DNA of 64,000 nt from Flabesymbios commensalis (GCA_964017125.1 OZ024915.1:18394273-18458272); one strand, 5' to 3'. Shown: positions 1 to 12,168, numbered from the stretch's first letter. The notes: generated by a model from the letters alone, not told the origin. Program-made: numbers and translations.

Positions 1-2051
1 ACAAGGCGGAGGTGATACCTCATAATGACATGGTGTTACATCCATGTACAGCTAGAAAACCCAACCCCTGTCTTTGTTCTCTTTTAGATCTGAATAAATA
101 ACAGTGAATAACAGAGCGTAATCTCTCTGATGTGAGAGCTATTTGATTTAACATGATTTGTTTCTTCTCAGTTACCATGGTTACAGAGAAACTACCCTAT
201 TTCTACACAACACATGGGCTGGTGTTTAAGACGGAGTGATTGTCGTCAGTATCTGGCTGGTGTATTTAACTAATAGCATGTAATGTAGGCCTACAATTTA
301 TTTTCGAATAATAATGTATTATCTATAGAGTAATAATAAACTGGTGTAACAGTCTCAGATTACCCCTCACCCCATTCTGGTTACCCCAGGGGTAATCTGA
401 AAATCGATTATACTGGTTAAAGGTAACCACGTTAAAAAAATATGTTGTATTTGTATCATTCTACATATTTAAACAATTTAAACTTTATTTTATTTGTGTC
501 AACACGTTTAAATTCTGTTTTTCATATGAAATATTTTTTTGTCTCTGTACAAGTGGTTCACAGTTATGTAAAATGGGCGTTTCTGTGTTGAACTTTACAT
601 GTTTCATCGCGTTATATTTATACAAATGCTCCTTTATAATACAATTAAAAGTCCTATTTTGCAAATACAGACCATTTTCAATAATAATTTATACGTACAC
701 TGAAAATATTTTATCTCATGATTATCCGATAAAAATACTTCTCACAATGTAATGTTGATTTTACCTTTTTATGGGAGAGTTTAGAATTGTATATATTCTG
801 TATATATGGTAAAATAAGCATAGTTATATATAATTATTTAGACTTTGTACAATCAGGAGCGTTTAAAACGTCACTGTAATCTAGGCGCCGGCATGTTTTT
901 ACACTAGGCGCTACGACGTGTTCCCTAATCGCAAAAACATCGCACAGGTCTGTCCACAGCTCTGATAGTATAACGCATTCTTAAACAATTCCTTTTCCAT
1001 TTACATCAATATTAAATAATTTTATATATTATTAACACATTACAACATATAGAAATGAAGTGCTCTATAATCTTTACTAAGGAGGTTCTGAGTCATGCTA
1101 GCCAGGCAACACATTTTGAACTTTTTAAGTAATAAATTAAATTGAAAAAATGTTTGTGTTAATATTTGCAAAATGTTAAAAACAATTTTTTTTAGAATAC
1201 TTGAAATAAAGGGGAAAAATACCGACAATAGCATGCAAACAGTTTTTACCTATTGTTTTCCAAGGCCAGTAGAGTGGTCCCTGGTCACATTATAAGGCTT
1301 ATGTCAGGAAGCAGTGCAGTGTTGACATCAACAAAGTAAGTGGTGTTTTCAGCTCTTGATTCCGTGTTATAGTTGCGTAATTTTAGCAGCACGTGCCACA
1401 TACGTGGTCACAGCTGTGTCTTTCACAAAAAACAGCAGTTAGTGCTTACTTTACAACCCAACACATACTGCTGTTTGTCCTTGCACGGCAAACTGCTGGT
1501 GTGATGGTGAGTGACGTCACGCTATAGAAATGCCGTCATGTAGGTTAGAAATAATGAAAAGTGTTAGTTTAAATTCCAGAGACAGCGCAATAATCTTCGC
1601 CACAAAATATGAGATGTTTAATTGTTTTATTTGATCATTGTTTTGTATTTTTAAAGGGCTTTGTTAGCATAAAAAACAAAGAACATATCGCATTATGCTA
1701 ATTATATAAAATACGTTTGTTTATGTCTCAGGCAACATGACAGCATTTAGAAAATATAGAAGAACAATAAAATAGTAAATAAAAAGATGGAACAAGAGTT
1801 AGCAATCTTGGAGACCTAATGACTTTGTTGATTGGCATTGTATTTGTTTTAATTAATTTAATTCATTAGAGGTCGACTAGTCATGCCAATCTGCAAATTA
1901 CCAAAAATATCTTGTTTAACAAGTGTTACAAGTGTTACTTAATATCTAGTAGCATCACAACCAATACGTAGCTAAATGAGAGAGAATTGTTCGTATTAGA
2001 TAGGGCTTAGGCAGTCTATCTGAAGCTTAATGGGATAGGGTCAGCATACAT
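1..2051 (+). repeat. R1 dispersed repeat, copy A (cut by window edge)
   Basis: Nearly identical to about 9039-11288 in the same orientation, with only scattered substitutions and small indels, such as a short gap near 655-685. The first bases already lie inside the repeat, so it continues left of the window. No coding frame is conserved. Its right edge is sharp at 2051/2052, where LINE sequence begins. Inverted, more diverged relatives lie at 22060-23310 and 61215-61440, so R1 is a dispersed family and not only a local duplication. I do not recognise its class. Confidence 0.85.
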
Positions 2052-2440
2052 ATAACGGATTCTATAGTGAAGATTTGTAATTGTAGCATTAAAACTGGGC
2101 GCTTTCCAGACACTTGGAAAGTGGCAAGAGTTACCCCCATCCATAAAAAAGATTCTAGAGATGATATTTCTAATTACCGACCCATATCAATTTTACCGAT
2201 AGCCTCAAAAATATTAGAAAAACATGTATCAATTCATTTGTATGAATATATGACATCCTACAATTTGCTTCACCAAAAACAATCGGGTTTTAGAGCCAAT
2301 CATTCATGCGAGACGGCACTTACTCTTATGGTAAACAAGTGGCTCTCAGCATTAAATAGAGGAAATGAAATCGGCTTATTGCTAGTAGATTTATGCAAAG
2401 CATTTGATCTAGTAGATCATAATATCTTGATTAAAAAAGC
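2052..2440 (+). pseudogene. LINE reverse transcriptase fragment
   Basis: An open frame of about 130 codons encodes the fingers and start of the palm of a non-LTR reverse transcriptase: ITDSIVKICN, then NYRPISILPIASKILEK, QSGFRANHSCETAL and the motif A region LLVDLCKAFDLVDHNIL. The order and wording fit the Jockey/CR1-like LINE groups. Coding similarity begins exactly where the R1 repeat stops and ends just after motif A. The YxDD motif, endonuclease and 3' half are absent. The frame near 2067 opens with GTG and no start codon is expected, because this is an internal piece of a much longer ORF. It is a dead fragment. Confidence 0.88.
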
Positions 2441-2917
2441 TTATGTACATAACAGTATATAATAAGCTTAGACATAATGGTAATTTTGTTCATTGGCCGA
2501 TCATCAGAGTCATTGTAAAAAACAGCAATTGTTGGACTGTTTTCTAAAGCATTAATATAAATACAAATGCATTTTGATAAAGGAATGGGACAGTTCGGAA
2601 ATTCAACTTTTTGTGTCCTATTTAGGGAGGCTTATCATTAAAAAAAGCTTTATAGACTATATACTTACTCATATAATGCTATGATATTCTTTAGATTAAT
2701 TTCTCTTTTTTTTAAGCTAGGAGGATTTTGCGTTGAGAAGCAACGGACCTGTAAACTAAATTTTTAGATGTATTATTTTAATATTTTATGAATCTATCGA
2801 AGCTCTAGAAGTAGAAAAGTTAATTTTCAGTGAAATTGTCATAGTTTGAAAAAATTAATGTTTTTTTTTGTGAATTTTACAGGTTAAATTAGTTTAATCG
2901 TTACAAGTTACTTTAGT
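2441..2917. other. Featureless AT-rich stretch
   Basis: No coding frame, repeat match within the window or hairpin was seen here. Confidence 0.5.
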
Positions 2918-2990
2918 TTAATCGTTTGGAAATCCATCCCTTAATTACTGCATCTGTCGACATAATGTGTCAAGGGTTTTAACAAAGTGT
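2918..2990 (-). repeat. R2 repeat, short inverted fragment
   Basis: Contains the R2 block around 'aatcgtttggaaat' and 'cgacataatgtgtca', matching the reverse complement of 43840-43900 and 45850-45920. Confidence 0.5.
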
Positions 2991-3235
2991 GTCAATTCAT
3001 ACACCCAGGTGGCATGACACGTGAGTGTTTGACATTGTTATTTGAATTTGTAATACATAATCAGGATTTTTTAACGAGGATAATTTGAGTTTCTTGAAGC
3101 AAACAAATATATTTTAATGTAATATATATTACTCATGTTATCTTATTGTAGCCTTGCAGGCAAAGCGTTGAGTGTTCAGTTGGTTAAACAAAGTTTTTTT
3201 TTTACGTTCTCCTTCGTTTGATAGTTCTAAATTAC

Positions 3236-3393
3236 CATTGCATTGCATTGCATTGCATTGCATTGCATTGTATTGCATTGCATTGCATTGCATTGTATTG
3301 CATTGCATTGCATTGCATTGCATTGCATTGCATTGCATTGCATTGCATTGCATTGTATTGCATTGCATTGCATTGCATTGCATTGCATTGCAT
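3236..3393. repeat. (CATTG)n microsatellite
   Basis: About 31 head-to-tail CATTG units. Three of them read TATTG instead. Because the unit is 5 bp and free of stops in several frames, open frames appear on both strands, but they encode only a repeating pentapeptide. Confidence 0.97.
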
Positions 3394-3544
3394 GCTAATC
3401 TAAACAGTTTTATTTGATTCTAGTATCGTACTCTACCCCTGGCCAATGGACTCAGCCTGTCACATGACGAGATCAGCCAATCAACGCCGTCATTTAATTT
3501 TTATTTAAATTACGGGGTGGAATAGAATGCTTGGGCCGTTATTT

Positions 3545-4130
3545 TTATACCTCTGGCACACTGAAGGTTATTTTATTATTGTCTTCCACGCATGAATGAC
3601 TCCAGAGAAAAACGGGTGACATAAAAAGTTGTCAGCCTAATTCACCAGGTGGGACTGCTGGCTGATGGGCGGGGCGTGACTAGAGACATCACCACAAGTT
3701 GACACTTTGACACCCGAGGGTGATAAACTCTTGTTAAGGTGTGTTACATTAGTTTTTAATATAATCACGTGGCATGCTCGCGATAAATTTAATTGTTAGC
3801 CTATGACCATTAGTCAAATTTACGTGTAGTAGTAAACGGTTCATTTTATATTTATTTTTCTATCAAAGTTACAATTTTAAGGTATTATTGTGTCTAACTC
3901 ACTTCTGGCAAACGTATGATTATTGTGCTGTACATATCCCAAAGACATTAACTGCGTACATGATAAGTAGACAGTTACTGCATTTTGTCGTTATTGGGGG
4001 GGTTAGACGACAAACTAGCATTTAGTTTAATCGATTGGAAATATGTCCCCTGATTATTTAACCTGTAAACATAACGTGTCACGTAGTGTAGCACATTATG
4101 TGTATATTTCGACACGAATTTTGGCTGTTT
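3545..4130 (-). repeat. R2 dispersed repeat, inverted copy
   Basis: The reverse complement matches 43790-44530, 45828-46440 and 58198-58690. Shared landmarks are the CACGCATGAATGACTCC block near 3588, the CACCAGGTGGGACTGCTGGC block near 3643, and the TTTAATCGATTGGAAATATG and CGTGTC blocks near 4030-4090. The order of blocks is mirrored, as expected for one inverted copy. No coding capacity was seen. Confidence 0.75.
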
Positions 4131-5150
4131 GGTGATCAAGTGAATAAATAGCGTTAGCGAACATCACGACAAATAATTTAACTTTCACAAGTCATAAAGA
4201 ATATATCTAATTTTTATTTCACAAAAGTTTAAATTATACTGAACACTAGTACAACCTAAACTTGACTGTTTTTTTATCACATTAATCTATCGCCTAATGT
4301 AAATAATTTAACGATCGCTTTACACATACATTTATGCATCACACGAGGTAGAAATATACTGCAAAAAATGAATAGAAGTCTTTCTAATACAAAATATTAT
4401 AACAATTTTACTTAAAACATATTTGATTAAAAAAAATCATGCAATAACTTCGATCAAAATGGGAACAACCATCCAAATATTATTAAATGCAGAATGTGCT
4501 TCTTGACATATGTTGTTATATTTCTTTATGTATATATACTTTATATATACTTTAATTTCAGTTTGATTGTAGTGCTACATCCTGTATTAACAATTGTTAA
4601 TCGATTTAAATCCGCAAAAGTCACATAGAAAACGAAGTATATTTTTTTTATTGGAAAATCAACATTTGTTTCAGTGACTTTGATATTAGCTGATGACTTA
4701 CTCATTCTTGTCTTTAATCTGGGTCAAACATAATAACTATTTATGGGTGGCGACGCCTGGCGAAATGTTTTCTTATTTAAATTACAGCGGGAGTGTGTTG
4801 GTTGATTCTGTTGTTGGATTCAATGGGATCAGAGGGTGCATCTGCCACTTAACGAAGTGACAGTTATATCATTTCAATCCTATAAAGTGGAGTGAGATTG
4901 AGTGGTCAGAAATTAGATTTATATTTAGTCCGTTTTAACCGACGCAAAGAGCATACCATTTTTTAAATTAAGTCACTTTTTCGATTTTTCAGATCAGTAA
5001 AGTGGAGAGAAATATCAAGAGTGCTTTGGTGTGAAGGGAGTGTCAAAACAGCTCAGAATGGAATGAAAGTACGAACAATAACCTGATAACAACATGAGCA
5101 GCGGATACGTAGCCCGTGTTGTTCATGGTGAAACAATAATTATGCATTTC
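4131..5150. other. AT-rich non-coding stretch with repeat debris
   Basis: Holds a decayed relative of the 75-bp palindrome (about 4836-4875, 'atctgccactt' followed by 'gaagtgacag') and an inverted R3-like tail (about 4683-4760, 'cattcttgtctttaatctgg'). No gene was seen. Confidence 0.4.
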
Positions 5151-5154
5151 AGGC

Positions 5155-5505
5155 TATATGAAATGAAATGAATGGGGCTTTAGGCCACCTTTGTGCACAT
5201 ATCGTCCCCTTGGATATGAAAAGGTGTATCTGCCACTTTACAAAGTGGCAGATACACCTTTCATATCCAAGGGGACGATATAAGCTAAACTGGGCCAGGA
5301 GAACCTCTTGAGGATGGTGAGATGTATGAGATGACACTGCCCTCCAGAAACAGGACTCTAAATTCGAGCCTGGCCGGTCTGAGGCCAATCTCGCTACCTC
5401 TCCTTCATGGAGGTTCCCCACAATAGCAAATCATTACGAGTAAGCAGGGAAGAAACATTTTGTTTCTTTAAGACTTGAAGGCCAGAGGCTTTTTGAAGGT
5501 ATAAA
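5155..5505 (-). mobile_element. tRNA-derived SINE, interrupted
   Basis: Minus-strand relative of the dimeric SINE at 38709-39023. Read on the minus strand it has a tRNA-like head (GAGAGGTAGCG A-box area, a degenerate B box), a body with CTCACCATCCTC and CTGGCCCAGTTTAGC, and the same CATTCATTTCATTT 3' end near 5160. Part of the upstream monomer (AAACAAAATGTTTCTTCCC, about 5440-5462) is also present. A 75-bp palindrome sits inside the body at 5203-5277. Confidence 0.75.
5203..5277. mobile_element. 75-bp palindromic mini-element, copy 1
   Basis: Near-perfect hairpin with ends CGTCCCCTTGGA and TCCAAGGGGACG and apex CTGCCACTTTACAAAGTGGC. Arms are about 37 bp with a 1-bp indel. It is inserted in a SINE whose other copies (38980-38995 and 42453-42470) read straight through. 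ATAT is duplicated at both sides (5199-5202 and 5278-5281). It is far too small to encode anything and must move with outside help. Confidence 0.85.
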
Positions 5506-5964
5506 ATGGGACTCAAACCTTCAAATGGGCGAAAACTGAAATAACTTGAACACCCAGATAAAAATTGTCGTTGTTCTCAACGTATCCACGTGGGTATGGG
5601 ATTAATACAAGGTGATTCAATTTTGTTTCAATTAAAAGTTTAATTGAATATACCAATGTATAAAAAAAATACAAAGTAACCAAGACTAGACCATGCATGG
5701 CATCGACATCAATAAAATAGCTAGAACATTTAAATTATCGTATTATTTGTGCTGTTATTACATTGCTTCATTTGCCCAATAAACAGATACATCGTCACTA
5801 CAGACAAAGCGTTAATACTTTCATTAGGGGAGTCTGCCGTGTCATCGATGTTTTTCGGGCATTAATTCCGCGTTATCATGGTTACATATGTGAACTTTTA
5901 CAACTTCGTGTCAGATCGGTGATTACAGCTGTTTAACTTAAGGCTTGAACACAAAGTCGTTCAA
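5506..5964. other. Non-coding stretch, nothing recognised
   Basis: The short open frame on the minus strand at 5513-5698 has no recognisable domain and lies in AT-rich DNA. Confidence 0.45.
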
Positions 5965-6045
5965 CAAATGTTAATGTTGGGCCAGCATCGTAGACGGCGG
6001 ACCGACGTTAACCTAACATTGGGTCAGTGTCTCTTTGCTGGATAA
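5965..6045. repeat. GGGCCAGC motif element
   Basis: Contains 'aatgttgggccagcatcgta', an inverted partner and a 'tttgctgg' terminus. Part of a small palindromic family also seen near 6670, 7330, 8250, 13530, 24465, 25065, 42905, 46225, 49870, 61103 and 62695. Confidence 0.6.
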
Positions 6046-6659
6046 TTTTACGTCATGATGACGCGCTACAATAGAAGTCTTATAAGGCCAAGCTAAGTGA
6101 CTTTTGATAGCTCATTCCAATAAAAATGATAAACACTGATACAAATTAAAAAAATCAAATTAAGTATACTGACTCTACACCTGGTTATTTCGTAGTAACA
6201 CACTTTGTCATAGGGAGTAATTAATTAGCCAATAATCACCCGCAATTCTGATGTTACCTAACATTTGCTATGCGAGTAGAAAAATGCTCGTCAGTTGTTC
6301 AAACTATTAAATTTGTAAACATTCTAAAATTAGAAACGTTAAGATCCATAAGGTTGTGTTGTATTTTCTGCATAAAATTAAAAAATAAAACAATCACGAT
6401 AGATCAGAGAAATATTTATCATTGTTTATAAGTGATTTTCGTTATATTATCTCTATTCGTTAAAGGCGAAGGTTAAAAATCAACTATATTAAAGATTTTT
6501 GAAATATTTTAATGCATAGTTATATAGCCTCAGATAATAAATTAGGACCGCTAAAGCATATCGGAAAATGGCTAATAATATAATCAAGTCTTAAATACAA
6601 GCGTGTAAATTTAAATTGAAATCAAATGACGAGCGGAGATTATCGTACAGTATAATGTA

Positions 6660-6735
6660 CGAGACCTTCAATCAATGTTGGGTCAATGCTGGGAAACCGT
6701 CGTAGACTTTGGGCCAACATGGAGCAGGAATTGGT
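6660..6735. repeat. GGGCCAGC motif element
   Basis: 'caatgttgggtcaatgctgg' followed by 'gtcgtagactttgggccaac': the same two-block inverted layout as the other family members. Confidence 0.55.
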
Positions 6736-6904
6736 TGAATATTTCATGTTTTCTGGGAGTTCGCCCGTTCGAATGATAACTATCACTTGCAAAACCCGAT
6801 TAATAATTTAGTTTAAAAAATCATACGAGGTATGCCACTTCAACATTGGCTGTTCGTTTATATTGTGTTTCATCTTGGTCATTAAATTTTAAACATTAAC
6901 GTGC

Positions 6905-6995
6905 TTACCAGAAACCTCCTTGTGTGTGACGCCCCCTAGTGAGATATATCAGAACCTTGTCTCTGAACAGTACCACCCGTGGATCGACTTAATCT
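6905..6995 (-). repeat. R3 repeat, inverted fragment
   Basis: The reverse complement runs in register with 50870-50930: a CCACGGGTGG block, a GTTCTGAT block and a CACTAGGGGGCGTCAC block. The last resembles a CTCF core (6929-6941 as written). Confidence 0.55.
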
Positions 6996-7047
6996 ACAAT
7001 ACAAATACAAATAGCCACTCCAAAGAAATAATCAGAACGATCTTACC

Positions 7048-7563
7048 TTAAAGGGACCCCTTGGGATGAGACATTTTCAATGTTGTCAATTTTGACAATT
7101 TTATTTATATGAAGCTATATAGCCTACTGATCTTAACTGAAAATACAAAAAAGTCAATAAACAATTTTAAAGCACCGAAAAAGAGTGAAATAGTTGTATT
7201 TCCAGGTCGTATATTGCCATGTAAACAAAACAATATTCAGCACTTTAGATCACATATTCCCACGTCGCCGCTAATTGGTGTCCATAGTCAGGACACGGGA
7301 GGACACGCCTGCAGCACTGATTGTCTACCCAACGCTGGGCCGATGCCATCAGCATGTGGCCCAATGCTGTGAAAACATTCAATCGTCCTTCAGGTATACA
7401 AATAGTTTGTTTGGGTTACTTCTGGTTTCATAGAAATGTTGATCAAAATTATTTTTAAAAATTTGAAAATTCTGAAAAAAAATAAAAACATGATCCGTGG
7501 GTTCCACTACTTCAGTACGGAACTAAAAACGAAAATTGATGTCATCCAAAAGGGCTGCTTTAA
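7048..7563. mobile_element. TTAA-flanked MITE with imperfect inverted ends
   Basis: Begins TTAAAGGGACCCCTTGGGAT and its other end, reverse complemented, reads TTAAAGCAGCCCTTTTGGAT. TTAA lies at both edges (7048-7051, 7560-7563). This is the layout of a piggyBac-type non-autonomous element. A GGGCCAGC motif element lies inside. The open frame at 7109-7372 has no recognisable product. Confidence 0.5.
7322..7385. repeat. GGGCCAGC motif element
   Basis: 'caacgctgggccgatgccat' and 'gtggcccaatgctg' form inverted blocks inside the TTAA MITE. Confidence 0.5.
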
Positions 7564-8240
7564 GTAATTAAATATTATTCAAGCATTTCGACAACACACA
7601 TTGATCAGATAATGTTACAAAAACGTCATGTCCATCTTCATTTTCTAATTGTCTAGATAATCAGAATATCTCCAATATTTTCCCACCTATTTTTTTCATC
7701 TCATGCAGATAGACAGATAAACATACTAGAGGTCACTTTGCAAATGTTAACAGTGTTTCTGCATATATTTATTTGTTTATTTTTTATAGTGCAGCTCCAA
7801 AATGTCTACTGATATATGTCACAAAAATATTTACATATACACTTATTATATACTGATCTCAGGGTGGACCTTAGCAAGCGTATCTCGTCTTAGGTATTTT
7901 GTTTCAATAAACGTTCTTCTTCTTAACATTTCAGCGATTAGAGTCGTTTGTTTGGTCACAACACCATCTGGATACCTAATACACCCTATAGTTAATTATA
8001 CCCAGACTACCCTCAACAATGTCAAATACAATCTGCACTCTATCAGAACGCTAACTAATAATAGAGGTTGATTAACAAGGTTCGGATAATTCAAAGGATA
8101 GAAATATCCCCGAGGACTTGGATGCTAGAACAAATCAGGTAACACCTGTCCAGTAAAGTCAATGTGAGATGATTCTGAATGTATGCAGATTACACCTGTA
8201 ACGTGTGCGTTACATAGAGTTACGAGTCCTCACAACTAAC
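7564..8240. other. Non-coding stretch, nothing recognised
   Basis: The open frame at 7802-8071 shows no known motif and no conserved copy elsewhere in the window. Confidence 0.4.
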
Positions 8241-8244
8241 ACGA

Positions 8245-8422
8245 TAAATTGACTCAATGTCGGTTCAATGCTGACCCTCCGTCTGCGACGCTGGACCAAC
8301 ATTGGAACAACACTCTTTGCAGGTCTTCTGGACATTACACAACAAACACAATGACATTATTTAGCCTACTGCACAGCAAACACCAATGTTGTTTCAATGT
8401 TGGGCCAGCGTCGTCCCAATTT
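8245..8422. repeat. GGGCCAGC motif elements, two adjacent
   Basis: Blocks at 8252-8320 ('ctgcgacgctggaccaacat') and 8374-8415 ('cagcaaacaccaatgttg', 'gggccagcgtcgt'). The second carries the CAGCAAACAC terminus seen in other copies. Confidence 0.55.
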
Positions 8423-8904
8423 GCCGTACACCTTCTGTACAAGCCATTGACTGATGGATGATCTAAAGCGTGAGCCTGTTCAAAATATTACAGTCAAGTA
8501 ATCATCCTATTGTAGATTCAATAACATTAATGAATGAAAAGTATAATCAGATCAAGGTCACAATTAAAGTTTTGCATTATATCGTTACATTTATGATAAT
8601 TTATTTTCATGAATAAATTGACAATTTTTCAGGCATGAATATATATTATGACCACACTCTTTATATAACTGTCTTCGCATAATGCTGTCATTTGAATTTC
8701 AAGTAGCAAAGTAACGGACCATGTTGATCATTTAGGCGTAGACATAATGGTCGCGTAAGCAGTTATTAAATTTTTTTTTTTTTTGGATCAAGGTTATTTC
8801 ATGTTTAAATTCTGAAATATACACAAAGATAAATTACGATTGAACGATATTAAAGTTATATATCACCATGCCAACATTTTTTTAACTCCAGTTTTATAGA
8901 CGAT

Positions 8905-11300
8905 AATATGGGTGTTTTATCAACTTCTTCTATGATTTCTTTGTAAACATGGCAATGCATAGCGGCCGTCTCTCAAAGATGAACTGATGTCAGATAGGAT
9001 TATGTTGATCACCGGAAGTGTTTCTGTGATGTGGTGTAACAAAGCGGAGGTGATACCTCATAATGACATGGTGTTACATCCATGTACAGCTAGAAAACCC
9101 AATCCCTGTCTTTGTTCTGTTTTAGATCTGAATGAATAACAGTGAATAACAGAGCGTAATCTCTCTGATGTGAGAGCTATTTGATTTAACATGATTTGTT
9201 TCTTCTCAGTTACCATGGTTACAGAGAAACTACCCTATTTCTACACAACACATGTGCTGGTGTTTAAGACAGAGTGATTGTCGTCAGTATCTGGCTGGTG
9301 TATTTAACTAATAGCATGTAATGTAGCCCTGCAATTTATTTTTGAATAATAATGTATTATCTATAGAGTAATAATAAACTGGTGTAACAGTCTCAGATTA
9401 CCCCTCACCCCATTCTGGTTACCCCAGGGGTAATCTGAAAATCGATTATACTGGTTAAAGGTAACCACGTTTAAAAAATATGTTTTATTTGTATCATTCT
9501 ACATATTTAAACAATTTAAACTTGATTTTATTTGTGTCAACACGTTTAAATTCTGTTTTTCATATGAAATATTTTTTTGTCTCTGTACAAGTGGTTCACA
9601 GTTATGTAAAATGGGCGTTTCTGTGTTGAACGTTACATGTTTCATCACGTTATATTTATACAAATGCTCATTTATAATACAATTAAAAGACCTTTTTCAA
9701 TAATAATTTATACGTACACTGAAAATATTTTATCTCATGATTATCCGATAAAAATACTTCTCACAATGTAATGTTGATTTTACCTTTTAATATATGGGGG
9801 AGTTTAGAATTGTATATATTCTGTATATATGTTAAAATAAGCATAGTTATATATAATTATTTATACTTTGTACAATCTGGAGCGTTTAAAACGTCACTGT
9901 AATCTAGGCGCCGGCATTTTTTCACACTAGGCGCTACGACGTATTCACTAATCGCAAAGACATTGCACAGGTCTGTCCACAGCTCTGATAGTATAACGCA
10001 TTCTTAAACAATTCCTTTTCCATTTACATCAATATTAAATAATTTTATATATTATTAACACATTACAACATATAGAAATGAAGTGCTCTATAATCTTTAC
10101 TAAGGAGGTTCTGAGTCATGCTAGCCAGGCAACACATTTTGAACTTTTTAAGTAATAAATTAAATTGAAAAAATGTTTGTGTTAATATTTGCAAAATGTT
10201 AAAAACAATATTTTTTAGAATACTTTAAAATAAAGGTGAAAAATACCGACAATAGCATGCAAACAGTTTTTACCTATTGTTTCCCAAGGCCAGCAGAGTG
10301 GTCCCTGGTCACATTGTAAGGCTTATGTCAGGAAGCAGTGCGGTGTTGACATCAACAAAGTAAGTGGTGTTTTCAGCTCTTGATTCCGTGTTATAGTTGT
10401 GTAATTTTAGCAGCACGTGCCACATACGTGATCACAGCTGTGTCTTTCACAAAAACAGCAGTTAGTGCTTACTTTACAAGCTAACACATACTGCTGTTTG
10501 TCCTTGCACGGCAAACTGCTGGTGTGATGGTGAGTGACGTCACGCTATAGAAATGCCGTCATGAAGGTTAGAAATAATGAAAAGTGTTAGTTTAAATTCC
10601 AGAGACAGCGCAATAATCTTCGCCACAAAATATAGGAAGGTTAATTGTTTTATTTGATCATTGTTTTGTATTTTTAAAGGGCTTTTTTAGCATAAAAAAC
10701 AAAGAACATATCGCATTATGCTAATTATATAAAATACGTTTGTTTATGTCTCAGGCAACATGACAGCATTTAGAAAATATAGAAGAACAATAAAATAGTA
10801 AATAAAAAGATGGAACAAGAGTTAGCAATCTTGGAGACCTAATGACTTTGTTGATTGGCATTGTATTTGTTTGAATTAATTTAATTCATTAGAGGTCGAC
10901 TAGTCATGCCAATCTGCAAATTACCAAAAATATCTTGTTTAACAAGTGTTACAAGTGTTACTTAATATCTAGTAGCATCACAACCAATACGTAGCTAAAT
11001 GAGAGAGAATTGTACGTATTAGATAGGGCTTAGGCAGTCTATCTGAAGCTTAACCTTTTCACTACCATACATGACGGAAATTTCCGTCGTCATTCGTCAA
11101 TGAACGTAACCATAAAATGACACAAATTTTCGTCAAATATATACTACATTTATGTATTTTTCGTCATTTGAAGCTGGAAATTGCGTTAGCAATTCCAGCT
11201 TCAAATGACGAAAAATAGAACTCCTACACCAGTATATCTGGATCTTGGCCTGGAAGTCAAAGGGTTAATGGGATAGGGTCAGCATACATGTATGCTCATT
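8905..11300 (+). repeat. R1 dispersed repeat, copy B (with insertion)
   Basis: Matches 1-2051 from 9039 onward and extends further left to about 8905, where it matches the inverted copy at 23160-23300. The only large difference from copy A is a 215-bp TTAA-flanked insertion at 11054-11268. Beyond it, 'tgggatagggtcagcataca' resumes the match to 2030-2050. No conserved ORF. Confidence 0.85.
11050..11268. mobile_element. TTAA hairpin element, type H4
   Basis: Inserted in R1 copy B between duplicated TTAA (11050-11053 and 11265-11268). Copy A keeps the empty site with one TTAA at 2028-2031. Ends are CCTTTTCACT and, inverted, CCCTTTGACT. A long hairpin lies at about 11155-11218, whose apex at 11183-11190 reads GCGTTAGC. 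The short ends and TTAA target fit a piggyBac-type non-autonomous element. Confidence 0.88.
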
Positions 11301-11672
11301 GGTTTTCTAGTAGAAGTATAGTCATGGCAATGATTGTCACCGCATAGCCACATCCTAATTTCCCGTGATCTGAAGCATCGCCGAAGTAGGGATGAACGTA
11401 TCAGATGAACATTTGAGAATATATAGATGTTCACCCAGTTACCTAGTTACATCATGAAGGTAATGACACTGATCACTAAACCCTCCATAAAGTGAAAGTT
11501 AACCTGCCTCTTAATAGCTACACCTCTCTGTTCTCAAGTGGATATCATTCTACGCCTTTTATACACAGCCAATACTTGAATGGCCACGAGTGGTAACTGT
11601 TTGTGTGACGTCTTTTTTCACAAGGCTGTAGTGGTGGAAGCTAAAGCAGTAAACATGGTAGGCCTAAGCTTG
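11300..11672. other. Non-coding stretch, nothing recognised
   Basis: No domain, hairpin or repeat seen, apart from one TAGGCCTA octamer at 11659-11666. Confidence 0.4.
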
Positions 11673-11887
11673 TTCAACCATTTCATGTTTCATCCACTAC
11701 AAGCCGCGAATTGCTGCCACAATTATCGACTAGTAGTGGATGAAGATGACTTAAACTGAGTGACAAATAAAAAAAAATATCGTTATTATAAAAAACAGTT
11801 CCATGAAAGGTGTAGCAAATTAAGTCATTTTTCAGTTCAGAGATGTAAAATGATGATTTGATGCATCGTAACGGTTGAAAGGGTTAA
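11673..11887. mobile_element. TTAA hairpin element, type H2
   Basis: Left end TTCAACCATTTC, right end GGTTGAAAGGGTTAA. Hairpin at about 11690-11748 with arms CATCCACTACAAGC and TAGTAGTGGATG. The apex is slightly mutated (GCTGCCAC). Other H2 copies: 24809-25035, 26044-26307, 26562-26785. Confidence 0.7.
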
Positions 11888-12168
11888 AGACGATTTCAAA
11901 CTCAGCGGTAATTAGCTGTCGTAAGAATATGTTACCAAATTACCAAGTATAACATTAGCATAGTTAACGCTATTATTACAATTAACATTAGCATAGTTGT
12001 TATAATGATTATGGAGACGTAAGAATAATTATGTTATCAATCACCAAGTAAACCATTAACATAGTTAACCATGTTAACGTTTATTATGATGATTATGAAG
12101 TCTAATTGCTGTCCTATGTGTTACATGGGAGTGAAAGCGACTTTAAATTTATTCACTTTGTAGCCATA

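Noticed and set aside
3138-3417. Open frames on both strands over the CATTG array
   Set aside because: They are translations of a 5-bp repeat with no other sequence of substance.
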